A stretch of 64,000 nucleotides of DNA from Lachnospiraceae bacterium (GTDB lineage: Bacteria > Bacillota > Clostridia > Lachnospirales > Lachnospiraceae). Location of the stretch: contig LR698958.1 in NCBI GenBank assembly GCA_902381685.1, positions 497,672-561,671 on the forward strand, written 5' to 3'. Position numbers and translations under genes: made by a program. A model generated the notes under the pieces. The model saw nothing but the letters and a program-made list of their open reading frames with translations. It was not told where the DNA came from and searched no databases. Shown in pieces: positions 26,829 through 36,892 of the stretch. Numbering within the stretch: position 1 is the first letter of the stretch; each line of letters opens with the position of its first letter.

Positions 26829-27403
26829 TATCGTTTCTCCTTTCCGCAATCCAAAACTGTTTTGCATACAGAAAACACAATACAGATAAAAATAATGAAA
26901 ATAATATTGATTTTAAAATAATAGTTGGCGATAAAGGCGCTGATCATGATAACAATAGGAAGAAATTGTTTTCCCTTTACAACGCCGAACCCCATATCCC
27001 ACACAACAGAGACGATAACCGCGCCGACTCCGGCACGCATGCCGGTCAGAAGTGACTGGATAACAGGATTACTTTGGAAGAGTGTATAAAATCCTGAGAT
27101 GACTGAGATGATGACAAAAGGGGGAATAATTGCGCCGAGTATGGCTAGACCTACTCCTGCAAGGCCGCAAAGTTTATAACCGACTACGATTGCACCGTTG
27201 ACGGCTACAGCGCCGGGCGAAGACTGGGCAATGGAGATTAAGTCCATCATTTCCGTCTCGTCAATCCAGTGAAGTTCGTCCACGAATTTATTTTTCATCA
27301 GGGAGACAATAACGTATCCGCCTCCGAATGTAAATGTGCTTAAATATAATGTAGAAAAAAATAGTTTCTTTAAAATTTGTTTTTTACTTAGATTTTTATC
27401 CAT
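26828..27403 (-). CDS. Chromate-transporter family protein, half-size subunit A
   Basis: 191 residues, a single CHR domain with FTFGGGYVIVSLMKNKFV and SSPGAVAVNGAIVVGY. It is translationally coupled to subunit B. It is transcribed divergently from the GH110 gene across a 186-bp AT-rich gap, so the two share a regulatory region. GGAGG precedes the ATG. Confidence 0.9.
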   Translation of the reverse strand: MDKNLSKKQILKKLFFSTLYLSTFTFGGGYVIVSLMKNKFVDELHWIDETEMMDLISIAQSSPGAVAVNGAIVVGYKLCGLAGVGLAILGAIIPPFVIISVISGFYTLFQSNPVIQSLLTGMRAGVGAVIVSVVWDMGFGVVKGKQFLPIVIMISAFIANYYFKINIIFIIFICIVFSVCKTVLDCGKEKR

Positions 27404-27503
27404 CTGTTTAGCCTCCTTACCCGTATAGTATAATCGTAAATACAGTGAGACACAATGTTTTTATATTTATGGAAATAAAAGATAGAAAATTCAACCTATT
27501 GAA

Positions 27504-27532
27504 TTGAAAATTGTAAAGACACAAAATATATA
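27504..27532 (+). promoter_or_regulatory. Candidate promoter of the GH110 gene
   Basis: TTGAAA (27504-27509), 17-bp spacer, TATATA (27527-27532), about 57 bp before the start at 27590. Confidence 0.5.
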
Positions 27533-27589
27533 TAGGATTATTATTGAATATATAGTCTGTTTTAAGACATGAGAAAGGAGAAATGAGTT

Positions 27590-30500
27590 ATGAGAATGAA
27601 AAAGCGGCTGCTCGCAGGAGTGGTCACGGTATGCCTGCTTGTGGCAGGTTTTCCGGTTGGTTTCTTTTCGACAGGGAAACCCGTGTTGGCAAAAGAAAAG
27701 ACCGGAACAGTAATTGATGTAACGGATTTTGGCGCGGATCCGGGAGGGAAAACGGACAGTACAAAGGCTGTTCAGAAAGCATTGGAGAAAGCAAAAGAGA
27801 CAAAAGGTAAAGTGACGTTAAACTTTCCGAAGGGGGAATATCATTTTTGGAAAGATTATGCTACAAAGAGAAATTACCACACGTCAAATACGAGCAGTCT
27901 CTCTTATCCGGAGAAATCTATAGCAATACTGTTGGAGGGCGTAGATAATTTGACGCTTGAGGGGAACGGATCTTCTCTTATTATGCATGGAGATATGATG
28001 GCAATTGCGGCTGTGGACAGTCACAATATAAAACTTCATGATTTTGTTTTAGACTATAAAGATCCGGATACAGTGGACTTGAGTGTTGTTGGAAATGGAG
28101 TAGATGAATCGGGAAAACAGTATGCGGATTTTTATGTTCCGGCAAACTATAACTATGAAATCAATGCAGATAAAACCGGAATTACATGGCAGGGAGAGAT
28201 GAGTCCGGTAACAAAAAGACCTTATTGGGAGAAAAGCAATGCGGATTTCTGTGCTTATCTGGTTATTTATAAAGGGTATGACCAAACTGTGGCAAGAGCA
28301 AGCAATAAAGCGGCATCGAATCCGTTTGCAAATGTGGCTTCCATCGAGAAAGCAGGAGAAAATGTTCTTCGATTTACTTACAATGGAGAGCGTCCGAAAG
28401 ATCAGGAAGTCGGCAATATTTTTCTTTTAAGCGACTCAGCGACAAGAAAAACTACAGGTGCATTTTTCTGGGAGAGCGAAGATGTACTTGTCGAAAATAT
28501 TGATGTTCACTATCTGAGCGGCTTCGGCTGGCTTACACAGATGTGTAAAAATGTAGAATTTAAGGGAGTGGATTTTCTTCCAAGATATGCTACGGGAAAA
28601 TATACAACAAGTAATGCGGATCAACTTCATGTTGCGGGTTGTGGAGGATATTTTAAAGTAACAGACTGCAACTTCTCCATGTCCCATGATGACCCAATCA
28701 ATGTGCATGGAAGTTATATGAGAGTGGAGGAGATAATTGATAACCGTACACTTAAATTAAAATATATTCATTCACAGCAGGGTGGTTTCAGACAGTTCCA
28801 CAAGGGCGACGAGGTACTTTTCTATTCCAGAACATATCTTGAACTGCCGGACGGATCGACGGAAGAAAACCCGTATATTGTAGAATCTTCCGTTGCACCG
28901 GGTGAGGAGTACAATGGAGAAAAACTGGATATGCGTACGGAAGTCGTAACATTTAAGGAAGCGTTCAGTGAGGAAACACTGAATGATTTGAAAATTAAAG
29001 TAAGGAGAAATAACTCAGAGGAAGAAGAAGGACTGTATGTAGCAGAGAACGTTTCTTATACTGCTGCAGTAACGATTAGTGGAAACCATATGAAGAGCAT
29101 TCCTACAAGAGGAATTCTATGTACGACAAGAAAACCGGTTGTCATTGAAGATAATATATTTGACAATATGACAATGGCAAACATATATCTTTCAAACGAT
29201 GCGAATTACTGGTATGAGTCAGGTCCTATCAGAAATATGAAGATTCGTAATAACAAATTCTATATCCGTCCTACAGGACAGGCAGAATGGGGAGACGTAT
29301 CAGGTATTTTTGTAGATCCGGTTGTTCTGACATCAGTACAAGATGCGCCAGCATCAAAGGGAAATATTCCTGTACATCGAAATATTTCTGTAGAGGGAAA
29401 TGAATTTCATATGGCGAATGATAATGTTGTGACGGCGGAAGGCGTTGACGGTATGACGATTAAAAACAACAAAATTATTCGTGACAATCCGGGAATTGAA
29501 ATTACACTAAATGACATGGAAGGCCTTGGCATCGGAGAGACACAGGATATTAAAAAGGAAGTGAAAGAAAAGACACTTCCAAAAGACATTTTCAAGTTTA
29601 CCAACTGTAAAAATGTTGAAATTAGTGGAAATACATATGATGATGGCTTGAACTTAAATGTTACTACATCTGGCGATAAGATGACGGAAGATGACGTGGA
29701 AATTAAAGACGATGTGCTGACTTTAAATAAAGAGGGAAATAATCTGATTACAAGTGAATCAAAAGTACATTACATCACATCTGATCCGACTGTGGCATAT
29801 GTAAATGAACAGGGACAATTGGTAGGTGTGGCAGACGGAACAGTTACACTGACTGCTTATGTAGAGTGGAATGGAACAATGATTAAGAGTAATTCGGTTG
29901 AAATTCCGGTTGGCGAAGGAAAAGGAACAACGGTTTCAATTGAAGCAGATAAGACAGAGATAACGGAAGAAGGAGGTACAGCGCATCTTACGATAACTGA
30001 TGGTGCGGAGATTGAGGTACTTGATCCTCTGACAGGGAAAGCAAGTAATGCGGCAACTGTTAAAGGAAATGTGTACACGGCGTTGAAAGAAGGGGCAGTT
30101 CTTCTGAAAGCGGATAAAAACGGAAAAAGTGCTTCCGTACTTATGATTAACCGTTTCCCTAAGAGTTACGGAGATGTATCAAAACTGAATTCTTCAGAAG
30201 TGTCAGTTGATAACATGCATGAAAAGATGCTTTCCGGAGCGAAAAATGAAATTACGATTGAAGCAGAATCGAATCCGAAGAGTGATTTATATGGCGCAAA
30301 TACATATGTGACCAATCTTGTAAAACTTCCAATTCTGGAAGAATATAAAAATGATTTGCGAATTCAGGTAGATGTGGACGGACTTGTAGTTAATGGGGAC
30401 GGATACAATAATGCAGGAATTGTTCTCTACAAAGATGGAGATAACTATTACTCTGTTGGAAAGAAAGGGCATATGTCAGGAGTGACAGCGGTTTATGAGG

Positions 30501-33274
30501 AAAAGGCGTCACCGTCTGAAAGAGGTGGTGATTCCGCAGATAATAAACTGACATCTACGACATTTGAAATTGAAATTCAAAACGATACGGTGACAGTACG
30601 ATTTAAAGATGCCTCCGGTAAATGGAAAACAGCAAATACGCAGAATGCGATTAGTAAAATTACAGACGGAAAACTGTATTTGGCATTTACGGCATGGGAA
30701 AATGGAGGAAAAGATTTCAGTTCAACATTTAGTAATGTGAAAATTGCAAAAGCAAGTGAGACAACAACAGAAAATATGAATACGGTTGTTCCGAAACAGA
30801 TTTTCTCGGCAGTTTCCAATGAACGCCCAACAGTTTCATCGGTAGACCTGAAGGCGGATAAAGTAAATACTGAAGCGAAAGTAACGGCAAAAGTATCAGA
30901 CAGCGATGGAACTGTTGAAAAAATAATTTACGAGTGGACTTTGGAAAATGAAAGCGGAGTGAAAGATGTTACATATACTTCCGAAGGAAAATATATTCCA
31001 AAAGAAGCAGGAAAACTGAGTGTTCGTATTCTTGCCATTGACAATCTTGGAAAACCGTCAGCAGTTGCAAAATCAGAAGAAGTTTCCGTGACAGTGGATA
31101 AGAGTGACGCTGAAACTTTACGAAACCTCTATATCAACGGAAATGCAGTGGCTGATTTTGATAAAAAAGATGCAAAATTCGTTCTTCCGGACGGAGCATC
31201 ATCAAAAATCAGAGTTTCTTATGATCCTGAGAATGCAGGCGTGAAGACGGTAATTAAAGATAAAGACGGAAAGGTAACACTTGCCACATTGACAGATGAG
31301 TGTGCAGCAGTTGTAGATATGCAGGACGGTCTGACAATAGAGAGAGGAAGCAAGGTATATAAAGTAGCACTGCACACGCAGAAAGAAGGAAATGTCAATA
31401 TTCAGAAATTGAGTGTGGACGGAAAAGATGTGAATTTATCGGAAGATGAAATTAAATCCGGTACGAACAGTTACTTTATCAATACAGATAAAGATGATGT
31501 TTCCATTCGTATGGAAACAGAAGACAAAGGAACAGCATTTAGTGTAAAACGTTCATTTTTCAATATTCCGGTAGAAAACGCATCGAAAGACAAAGGTGTT
31601 TTTGAAGCTGATGTAGATTTGACGGCAGGAATTAATGCTTTTTATCTGACGGTAAAAGGTGCTGATGGAATTACAGAGCGTACAGTACGCCTGTATTTGT
31701 TCAGGGACGGTTTTAATAACTCTGCACTAAAAGATTTGAAAGTGAATGGCAAGAGTCTTCCGGATTTTGCTCCGGATAAAACGGAATATACAATGTACGT
31801 TGACAATCCGCAGTCAGTAAAAGTGGAAGCAGTTCAGGGAGCACAGGAACAGCAAACAAACATTACAAAAAATTCAGTTAGAACTGACGGTGTGTCTGCG
31901 TCTTACAAGCTGGAAGATGGATTAAATCAGATTGTTGTTGCAAATACATCAGAAAATATGTGGACTACTACATATTATACAGTCAATGTTGTTGTGAGAA
32001 GTGGAAGCAACGCAGATTTATTAAGTCTTAAAACAGACGAGACATTACTTCCGGGATTTGATCCGTTGAAACCTGATGTAACAGAGTATGCAGTTACAAT
32101 GAACAATGACAGTATTCATATTGAAGCACAGGCGCTTATGGATAATGCGAAGATAAGAGTATTCTCAGATACAGAGGAAAAGAGTGGCGCAGGCAGCATT
32201 GTGACTGACATGAATATTTATGAAGGAAAAAATGTAATTGGTATTGAAGTGACATCACCGGACGGAAAGGTGAAAAGGGTTTATACACTTGATATTGATG
32301 CAGAAGGATTTGACTATGCGTCTGACAGAATGGATATTTCAACAAAAGACGAAGTGGGTTATGGAGAACTCGGTCTGGATATTTCGAGCAGCGGAGGAGC
32401 AATTGCCCTTGCCGATGAAAAGGGACAGCGTGTGGAATTCAAAAAAGGATTGGGAGCACACGCATCATCTGAAGTTGCGTATAATATAGAAGGACAGGGA
32501 TATACAGCATTTGAATCCTATATTGGAATTGATTATTATCAGGTGAGTCAGGGAAATGTTCCGAGTTCGGTAACATTCCGTGTCTTAGTAGACGGTGAAG
32601 AAAAATATAATTCAGGAGAAATGACAGTAAAAGATCCGATGAAAAAAATCAAAATTGATCTTACGGGTGCATCTACGATTCAGTTATTTGCCGATATGGG
32701 AGAAAACAATTACAATGACCATGCGGACTGGGCAGATGCCAAATTCGTAAAATCACTTCCTGAAAAACCTGAGAAACCAAAGGTAAATAAAATTACTTCT
32801 GTTGATAAAGTAAAAGATGTGGAAGTAGCATACGGAACAAAGTTGAAGGACATTCCACTTCCGAAAGAAGTGAAAGTTGAATTGGATAACGGTACGACGG
32901 TAGAACTTCCTGTAGAATGGTCATGTGAAAAATATAATGCAGAAGTAGCAGGAAAATATGTATTTACAGGAACACTCACAGTACCGGAAGGAATAGAAAA
33001 TCCGGACGGACTTATGGCGGAAACAGAAGTAACGGTTAAAGAAAAACCGAATGATACAACAAACCCAGACAACTCAGGGAATAATGGCAGCCATAGTAAC
33101 AACAACAGCAATAGTAATAGTAACGGAAGCAGTGCGGATAAAGGAGAAAATCATCAGGGAGCAGTAGAGACAGGGGATAGTTTTGGAATGATGATGTGGA
33201 TCAGCCTTTTGGCTATTCTTACATCTGCCGGTGTTATCGTTGTATATTTCTTGAGAAGAAAAAACAGAAGATAG
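27590..33274 (+). CDS. Surface-anchored alpha-1,3-galactosidase, GH110 family
   Basis: 1894 residues, probably removing the terminal alpha-1,3-galactose of blood-group-B-type glycans. Order: signal peptide (1-34); GH110 beta-helix catalytic region (about 35-660), beginning DVTDFGADPGGKTDSTKAVQ, with the acidic pair Asp367-Asp368 in SHDDPINVHG; Big_2-like domain (about 712-775); laminin-G-like beta sandwich (about 884-1054); PKD/Ig-like domain (about 1078-1170); four roughly 100-residue cadherin-like repeats starting near 1176, 1273, 1380 and 1477; NPCBM-type module (about 1577-1722, GLGAHASSEVAY); Big_4-like domain (about 1741-1819); Ser/Asn linker; anchor AVETGD, hydrophobic helix and RRKNRR. 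The NPCBM suggests galactose or glycan binding. The SD is GAAAGGAG. B-antigen specificity is inferred; some GH110 enzymes also cut linear alpha-1,3-galactose. Confidence 0.9.
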   Translation: MRMKKRLLAGVVTVCLLVAGFPVGFFSTGKPVLAKEKTGTVIDVTDFGADPGGKTDSTKAVQKALEKAKETKGKVTLNFPKGEYHFWKDYATKRNYHTSNTSSLSYPEKSIAILLEGVDNLTLEGNGSSLIMHGDMMAIAAVDSHNIKLHDFVLDYKDPDTVDLSVVGNGVDESGKQYADFYVPANYNYEINADKTGITWQGEMSPVTKRPYWEKSNADFCAYLVIYKGYDQTVARASNKAASNPFANVASIEKAGENVLRFTYNGERPKDQEVGNIFLLSDSATRKTTGAFFWESEDVLVENIDVHYLSGFGWLTQMCKNVEFKGVDFLPRYATGKYTTSNADQLHVAGCGGYFKVTDCNFSMSHDDPINVHGSYMRVEEIIDNRTLKLKYIHSQQGGFRQFHKGDEVLFYSRTYLELPDGSTEENPYIVESSVAPGEEYNGEKLDMRTEVVTFKEAFSEETLNDLKIKVRRNNSEEEEGLYVAENVSYTAAVTISGNHMKSIPTRGILCTTRKPVVIEDNIFDNMTMANIYLSNDANYWYESGPIRNMKIRNNKFYIRPTGQAEWGDVSGIFVDPVVLTSVQDAPASKGNIPVHRNISVEGNEFHMANDNVVTAEGVDGMTIKNNKIIRDNPGIEITLNDMEGLGIGETQDIKKEVKEKTLPKDIFKFTNCKNVEISGNTYDDGLNLNVTTSGDKMTEDDVEIKDDVLTLNKEGNNLITSESKVHYITSDPTVAYVNEQGQLVGVADGTVTLTAYVEWNGTMIKSNSVEIPVGEGKGTTVSIEADKTEITEEGGTAHLTITDGAEIEVLDPLTGKASNAATVKGNVYTALKEGAVLLKADKNGKSASVLMINRFPKSYGDVSKLNSSEVSVDNMHEKMLSGAKNEITIEAESNPKSDLYGANTYVTNLVKLPILEEYKNDLRIQVDVDGLVVNGDGYNNAGIVLYKDGDNYYSVGKKGHMSGVTAVYEEKASPSERGGDSADNKLTSTTFEIEIQNDTVTVRFKDASGKWKTANTQNAISKITDGKLYLAFTAWENGGKDFSSTFSNVKIAKASETTTENMNTVVPKQIFSAVSNERPTVSSVDLKADKVNTEAKVTAKVSDSDGTVEKIIYEWTLENESGVKDVTYTSEGKYIPKEAGKLSVRILAIDNLGKPSAVAKSEEVSVTVDKSDAETLRNLYINGNAVADFDKKDAKFVLPDGASSKIRVSYDPENAGVKTVIKDKDGKVTLATLTDECAAVVDMQDGLTIERGSKVYKVALHTQKEGNVNIQKLSVDGKDVNLSEDEIKSGTNSYFINTDKDDVSIRMETEDKGTAFSVKRSFFNIPVENASKDKGVFEADVDLTAGINAFYLTVKGADGITERTVRLYLFRDGFNNSALKDLKVNGKSLPDFAPDKTEYTMYVDNPQSVKVEAVQGAQEQQTNITKNSVRTDGVSASYKLEDGLNQIVVANTSENMWTTTYYTVNVVVRSGSNADLLSLKTDETLLPGFDPLKPDVTEYAVTMNNDSIHIEAQALMDNAKIRVFSDTEEKSGAGSIVTDMNIYEGKNVIGIEVTSPDGKVKRVYTLDIDAEGFDYASDRMDISTKDEVGYGELGLDISSSGGAIALADEKGQRVEFKKGLGAHASSEVAYNIEGQGYTAFESYIGIDYYQVSQGNVPSSVTFRVLVDGEEKYNSGEMTVKDPMKKIKIDLTGASTIQLFADMGENNYNDHADWADAKFVKSLPEKPEKPKVNKITSVDKVKDVEVAYGTKLKDIPLPKEVKVELDNGTTVELPVEWSCEKYNAEVAGKYVFTGTLTVPEGIENPDGLMAETEVTVKEKPNDTTNPDNSGNNGSHSNNNSNSNSNGSSADKGENHQGAVETGDSFGMMMWISLLAILTSAGVIVVYFLRRKNRR

Positions 33275-33281
33275 ACCAGTA

Positions 33282-33318
33282 AAAAATCGCCGTAGGTTTT
33301 GAACCTGCGGCGATTTTT
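33282..33318 (+). terminator. Terminator after GH110 gene
   Basis: AAAAATCGCCGTAGGTT, loop TTG, AACCTGCGGCGATTTTT. Probably works in both directions. Confidence 0.92.
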
Positions 33319-33362
33319 ACAATAATCCATACTTTTTATAAATTTAGTGTTTTTAATATCCG

Positions 33363-33430
33363 ATAGCAAGATATATAAAAAGAAAGACAAGATTGCTATA
33401 GAAAAAGTGACGGAAGTGGTGTAATATAAT
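33363..33430 (+). promoter_or_regulatory. Inverted repeat and -10 upstream of the sugar-binding protein gene
   Basis: ATAGCAA (33363-33369) and TTGCTAT (33393-33399) form an inverted repeat, followed by a TATAAT at 33425-33430 with no matching -35. This suggests an activator-dependent promoter, which would fit the AraC regulators nearby. Confidence 0.45.
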
Positions 33431-33472
33431 GATTAGAAAATGAACAGAATTAACAAAAGGAGGAAGTTAATT

Positions 33473-34840
33473 ATGAAAATGAGAAAAGTGACAGCACTTT
33501 TACTTTCAGTTGCCATGATTGCTACATTAGCAGCAGGTTGCGGTAGCAAAGACAAAGATGCTAAAAAGGACGGAAAAACAGTTCTTAAAGTAGCAGCATT
33601 TGAAGGTGGTAACGGAGCACAGATTTGGAAAAATATTGAAAAGGCTTTTGAGGAAGAAAACAAAGATGTTGATATCGAATTACATCTTTCATCTGAATTA
33701 GACAAAGACTTGACAAAAGACATCAAGAACGGAAATGTACCTGACGTTGTATACTACAACTTAGGACAGCCAAGCGGTTTCACAGAAACAATGTTAAAAG
33801 AAAAAGCAATCGCTGACATTTCTGATGTATTTGATGATGAATTAAAAGAAAAATTAGTTCCTGGTATTACAGACAATGCAGCAGCACAGCCATACGGTGA
33901 TGGTAAAATCTACTTAGCACCAATCACATACACACCAACAGGTTTATGGTACAACAAAGACTTATTTGAAGGACCAAACAAAAAATATGACCTTCCAACA
34001 ACTTGGGACGAGTTCTTTGCACTTGGTGACAAAGCAAAAGCAGACGGAGTTTCATTACTCACATACCCAATTCCAAGTTACTTTGATACAACAATGTACC
34101 AGATGTTAGCACAGGCTGGCGGAATTGATTTCTACAACAAAGCAGTAAACTACGATAAAGATACATGGACATCAGAAGCTGGTAAGAAAGTATCTGATAC
34201 AATTTCAAAAATTGCTCAGCCAAAATATGTTCACCCTGACACAGTTGCTAACGCAAACGCAGAAGGTGGATTCAAACTTAACCAGCAGAACGTAATCGAC
34301 GGAAAAGCATTATTCATGCCAAACGGTAACTGGGTAATCGGTGAAATGGCTAACTCTACTCCTGAAGGATTTAACTGGGGTATGATGGCACCACCTAAAT
34401 TCAGCGCAAACGATGAAAAACACTTCATCTACACATTTACAGAACAAATGTGGGTACCTGCAGAAGCAAAAGAAATGGATTTAGCAAAGAAATTTGTTAA
34501 ATTTATGTACTCTGATAAAGTTGTTGACTTAATGTTAGCAAACGAAACAACAAACAAAGAAACAGGTGAAAAATCAGCAGCGCCAATCGTAGCACCGGTT
34601 GTCGGAGCATCTGATAAATTACCTGCAGGAACAATCAAAGATACTTATACATTAGCAAACTCAGAAGGATACGAAACAGTATCCGGTGCATGGGCTACAA
34701 CAAAACCAATCGAAGGTTTTGATATGAAAGCAACTGTATACGGTTCAATTGACGCTTTGAATTCAGGTGAAATGAAAGCAGCAGACTACAACAAGTTATT
34801 AGTTGATACATGGAAAAAATTAGCAGAAAACGTAGAATAA
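33473..34840 (+). CDS. Sugar ABC transporter, substrate-binding lipoprotein
   Basis: 455 residues. A lipoprotein signal ends in LAAGC; the mature part is an extracellular solute-binding protein of the CUT1 (family 1) type, with KVAAFEGGNGAQIW at its start and a C-terminal lobe typical of oligosaccharide binders. ATG 33473 follows AAAAGGAGG. It is followed by a hairpin and then two permeases; no ATPase gene is present, so a shared MsmK-type ATPase elsewhere must energise it. Given lnpA, nahK and galE nearby, the likely ligand is GNB/LNB or a related mucin glycan (inference). Codon bias indicates strong expression. Confidence 0.92.
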   Translation: MKMRKVTALLLSVAMIATLAAGCGSKDKDAKKDGKTVLKVAAFEGGNGAQIWKNIEKAFEEENKDVDIELHLSSELDKDLTKDIKNGNVPDVVYYNLGQPSGFTETMLKEKAIADISDVFDDELKEKLVPGITDNAAAQPYGDGKIYLAPITYTPTGLWYNKDLFEGPNKKYDLPTTWDEFFALGDKAKADGVSLLTYPIPSYFDTTMYQMLAQAGGIDFYNKAVNYDKDTWTSEAGKKVSDTISKIAQPKYVHPDTVANANAEGGFKLNQQNVIDGKALFMPNGNWVIGEMANSTPEGFNWGMMAPPKFSANDEKHFIYTFTEQMWVPAEAKEMDLAKKFVKFMYSDKVVDLMLANETTNKETGEKSAAPIVAPVVGASDKLPAGTIKDTYTLANSEGYETVSGAWATTKPIEGFDMKATVYGSIDALNSGEMKAADYNKLLVDTWKKLAENVE

Positions 34841-34870
34841 TTAATCAAAGTAGTTTAAGTTAGTTATTAC

Positions 34871-34902
34871 AAACGGTGAGTTGTTATGACTCACCGTTTT
34901 TT
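34871..34902 (+). terminator. Intra-operon hairpin after the binding-protein gene
   Basis: AAACGGTGAGT pairs with ACTCACCGTTT, followed by T. Partial termination here would lower permease expression relative to the binding protein. Confidence 0.85.
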
Positions 34903-34922
34903 AAAGGAGAAGGATAAGACCT

Positions 34923-35813
34923 ATGAACAGAAAACGCTCAGAAAGACGATTTATCTTTGCTTGTTTGGCTCCGGCTACGATTTTATTAGTTCTCTTTATC
35001 TTTATTCCGACAATTGATGTATTCCGTATGTCTTTATACCGCATGGGTGGTATTACTAATCAGAAAACATTTATCGGATTTGAGAACTTTAAAACATTAA
35101 TGGGAGATAAGAGTTTCTTGCAGGCTATGCAGAATACGATTTTAGTTATCGTACTTGTAATGCTTTGCACAATCGTACTTGCTGTTTTATTCGCAGCATT
35201 GCTAAACAGAGGAACATTTAAAGGAAAGAATTTCTTCCGTGTTATCTTCTATATTCCAAATATTTTGTCAATCGTTGTTATTGCAGGTATTTTTGGAGCG
35301 ATTTATAATCCAAGCACAGGTTTATTAAATACATTTTTAGAGGCAATTCATTTAGACGGATTGACGCATAAATGGATGGCAGAGCCGAATATTGTAATCT
35401 ACTCTGTAATCTTTGCACTTGTATGGCAGGCAATCGGATATTACATGGTTATGTATATGGCAAGTATGGCTGCAATTCCACCTGATTATTATGAGGCTGC
35501 ATCACTTGACGGTGCTACGGAATTACAGATGTTCTTCAAGATTACATTCCCATTAATCTGGAGCAATATCCGTACAACATTAACATTCTATATCATCAGT
35601 ACAATTAACTTAAGTTTCCTTTTTGTTCAGATCATGACAAACGGTGGACCAAATGGAAAGACAGAAGTTGGATTAAACTATATGTATAAACAGGCATACG
35701 GTAACGGTGCATACGGTTATGGTATGGCGATCGGTGTAGTTATTTTCTTATTCTCCTTCATCTTAGCAGGAATTGTAAATAAGATTACTGACCGTGAAGT
35801 ATACGAATTTTAG
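34923..35813 (+). CDS. Sugar ABC transporter permease (UgpA/MalF-like)
   Basis: 296 residues, six membrane helices, BPD_transp_1 domain with the EAA loop YYEAASLDGATELQMFFKIT contacting the ATPase. It begins 82 bp after the binding-protein gene and 15 bp before the second permease. SD AAAGGAG. Confidence 0.94.
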   Translation: MNRKRSERRFIFACLAPATILLVLFIFIPTIDVFRMSLYRMGGITNQKTFIGFENFKTLMGDKSFLQAMQNTILVIVLVMLCTIVLAVLFAALLNRGTFKGKNFFRVIFYIPNILSIVVIAGIFGAIYNPSTGLLNTFLEAIHLDGLTHKWMAEPNIVIYSVIFALVWQAIGYYMVMYMASMAAIPPDYYEAASLDGATELQMFFKITFPLIWSNIRTTLTFYIISTINLSFLFVQIMTNGGPNGKTEVGLNYMYKQAYGNGAYGYGMAIGVVIFLFSFILAGIVNKITDREVYEF

Positions 35814-35828
35814 GAAAGGAGAGCAAAA

Positions 35829-36704
35829 ATGGGAAAAAAGAATAGAAAACCAACCAGTTTCATCTATAAATTATTCATCTATGTGGCTCTCTTTACGTTA
35901 GCAATTTCGATTATTATACCGGTTGCATGGGTGTTTATGGCGAGTTTGAAACAGAACTCGGAATTTATTGGAGTAAATGTCAGTCCTTGGGCATTGCCAA
36001 AGGAATTTTTCTTCCAAAACTTTGTAATTGCATTTAGAGATGCGAATATGGGAACATTCTTCCTTAACTCTGTAATTGTTACGGCGTTGGCATTGATTTT
36101 ACTTCTTGTATTAGCATTGCCTGCATCTTACGCTCTTTCAAGATTTAATTTCAGAGGAAAGAAAATCTTAAACTTGGGATTTATGGCTGGTTTATTTGTA
36201 AATATCAGTTATATTGTAATTCCGATTTTCTTAATGTTAAGTGAAGTGGACAAGGCGTTAGGAATGGAGTTCCTTTTAAATAACCGTTTTGTATTGGCGT
36301 TAGTTTATGCGTCCAGTGCGTTGCCGTTTACAGTATATCTGTTAAGCGGATATTTCCAGACACTTCCAAAAGGATTCGAGGAAGCGGCTTACATAGACGG
36401 TTGCGGATATTTTAAAACAATGGTTAAAATTATGATTCCAATGGCAAAACCAAGTATTATTACAGTTATTCTGTTTAACTTCCTGTCATTCTGGAATGAA
36501 TACATCATTGCCTACACATTAATGGACGGAAATGATACATTAGCAATGGGATTGAAAAACTTAATGGCAGTTGAAAAAACAGCGACAAACTACGGTATTA
36601 TGTACGCTGGTTTGGTTATCGTTATGCTGCCAACATTGATTTTATATATCGCAGTTCAGAAACGTTTAACAGAGGGTATGACTCTCGGCGGATTGAAAGG
36701 TTAG
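35829..36704 (+). CDS. Sugar ABC transporter permease (UgpE/MalG-like)
   Basis: 291 residues, six membrane helices, BPD_transp_1 domain with the EAA motif FEEAAYIDGCGYFKTMVKIM. It pairs with the preceding permease. Its stop is 13 bp before a 55-residue membrane protein gene with a strong SD. Confidence 0.94.
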   Translation: MGKKNRKPTSFIYKLFIYVALFTLAISIIIPVAWVFMASLKQNSEFIGVNVSPWALPKEFFFQNFVIAFRDANMGTFFLNSVIVTALALILLLVLALPASYALSRFNFRGKKILNLGFMAGLFVNISYIVIPIFLMLSEVDKALGMEFLLNNRFVLALVYASSALPFTVYLLSGYFQTLPKGFEEAAYIDGCGYFKTMVKIMIPMAKPSIITVILFNFLSFWNEYIIAYTLMDGNDTLAMGLKNLMAVEKTATNYGIMYAGLVIVMLPTLILYIAVQKRLTEGMTLGGLKG

Positions 36705-36717
36705 GAGGTAGACAGTA

Positions 36718-36885
36718 ATGAAAAATTCAGTGAGAAATATTATTATGTGCATTGTTTTCGTTATTTCCTTAGCCTTGATTATCATCGGACAGAGAAATAT
36801 TTCGGTTTCAGGATTGATGATGGAAATAGTAGGTCTGATAGGACTTTTAACACTTTTGTTTGTTTACAATCACAGATTTAAGTAA
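36718..36885 (+). CDS. 55-residue membrane protein encoded after the sugar permeases
   Basis: MKNSVRNIIMCIVFVISLAL... has two hydrophobic helices separated by a short polar loop (GQRNISVSG) and ends YNHRFK. TTAGGAGGTAG lies just upstream and the permease stop is 13 bp away, so it is almost certainly translated with the transporter. It resembles the small DUF6903-type proteins that I recall beside carbohydrate ABC permeases (tentative). It could be an accessory subunit of the transporter; its function is unknown. Confidence 0.8.
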   Translation: MKNSVRNIIMCIVFVISLALIIIGQRNISVSGLMMEIVGLIGLLTLLFVYNHRFK

Positions 36886-36892
36886 GAAAAAG

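Noticed and set aside
24482..27403. AraC and chromate-transporter cluster as a metal-resistance island
   Set aside because: CHR-family half transporters are common in gut Firmicutes without chromate resistance, and no other resistance genes are present.
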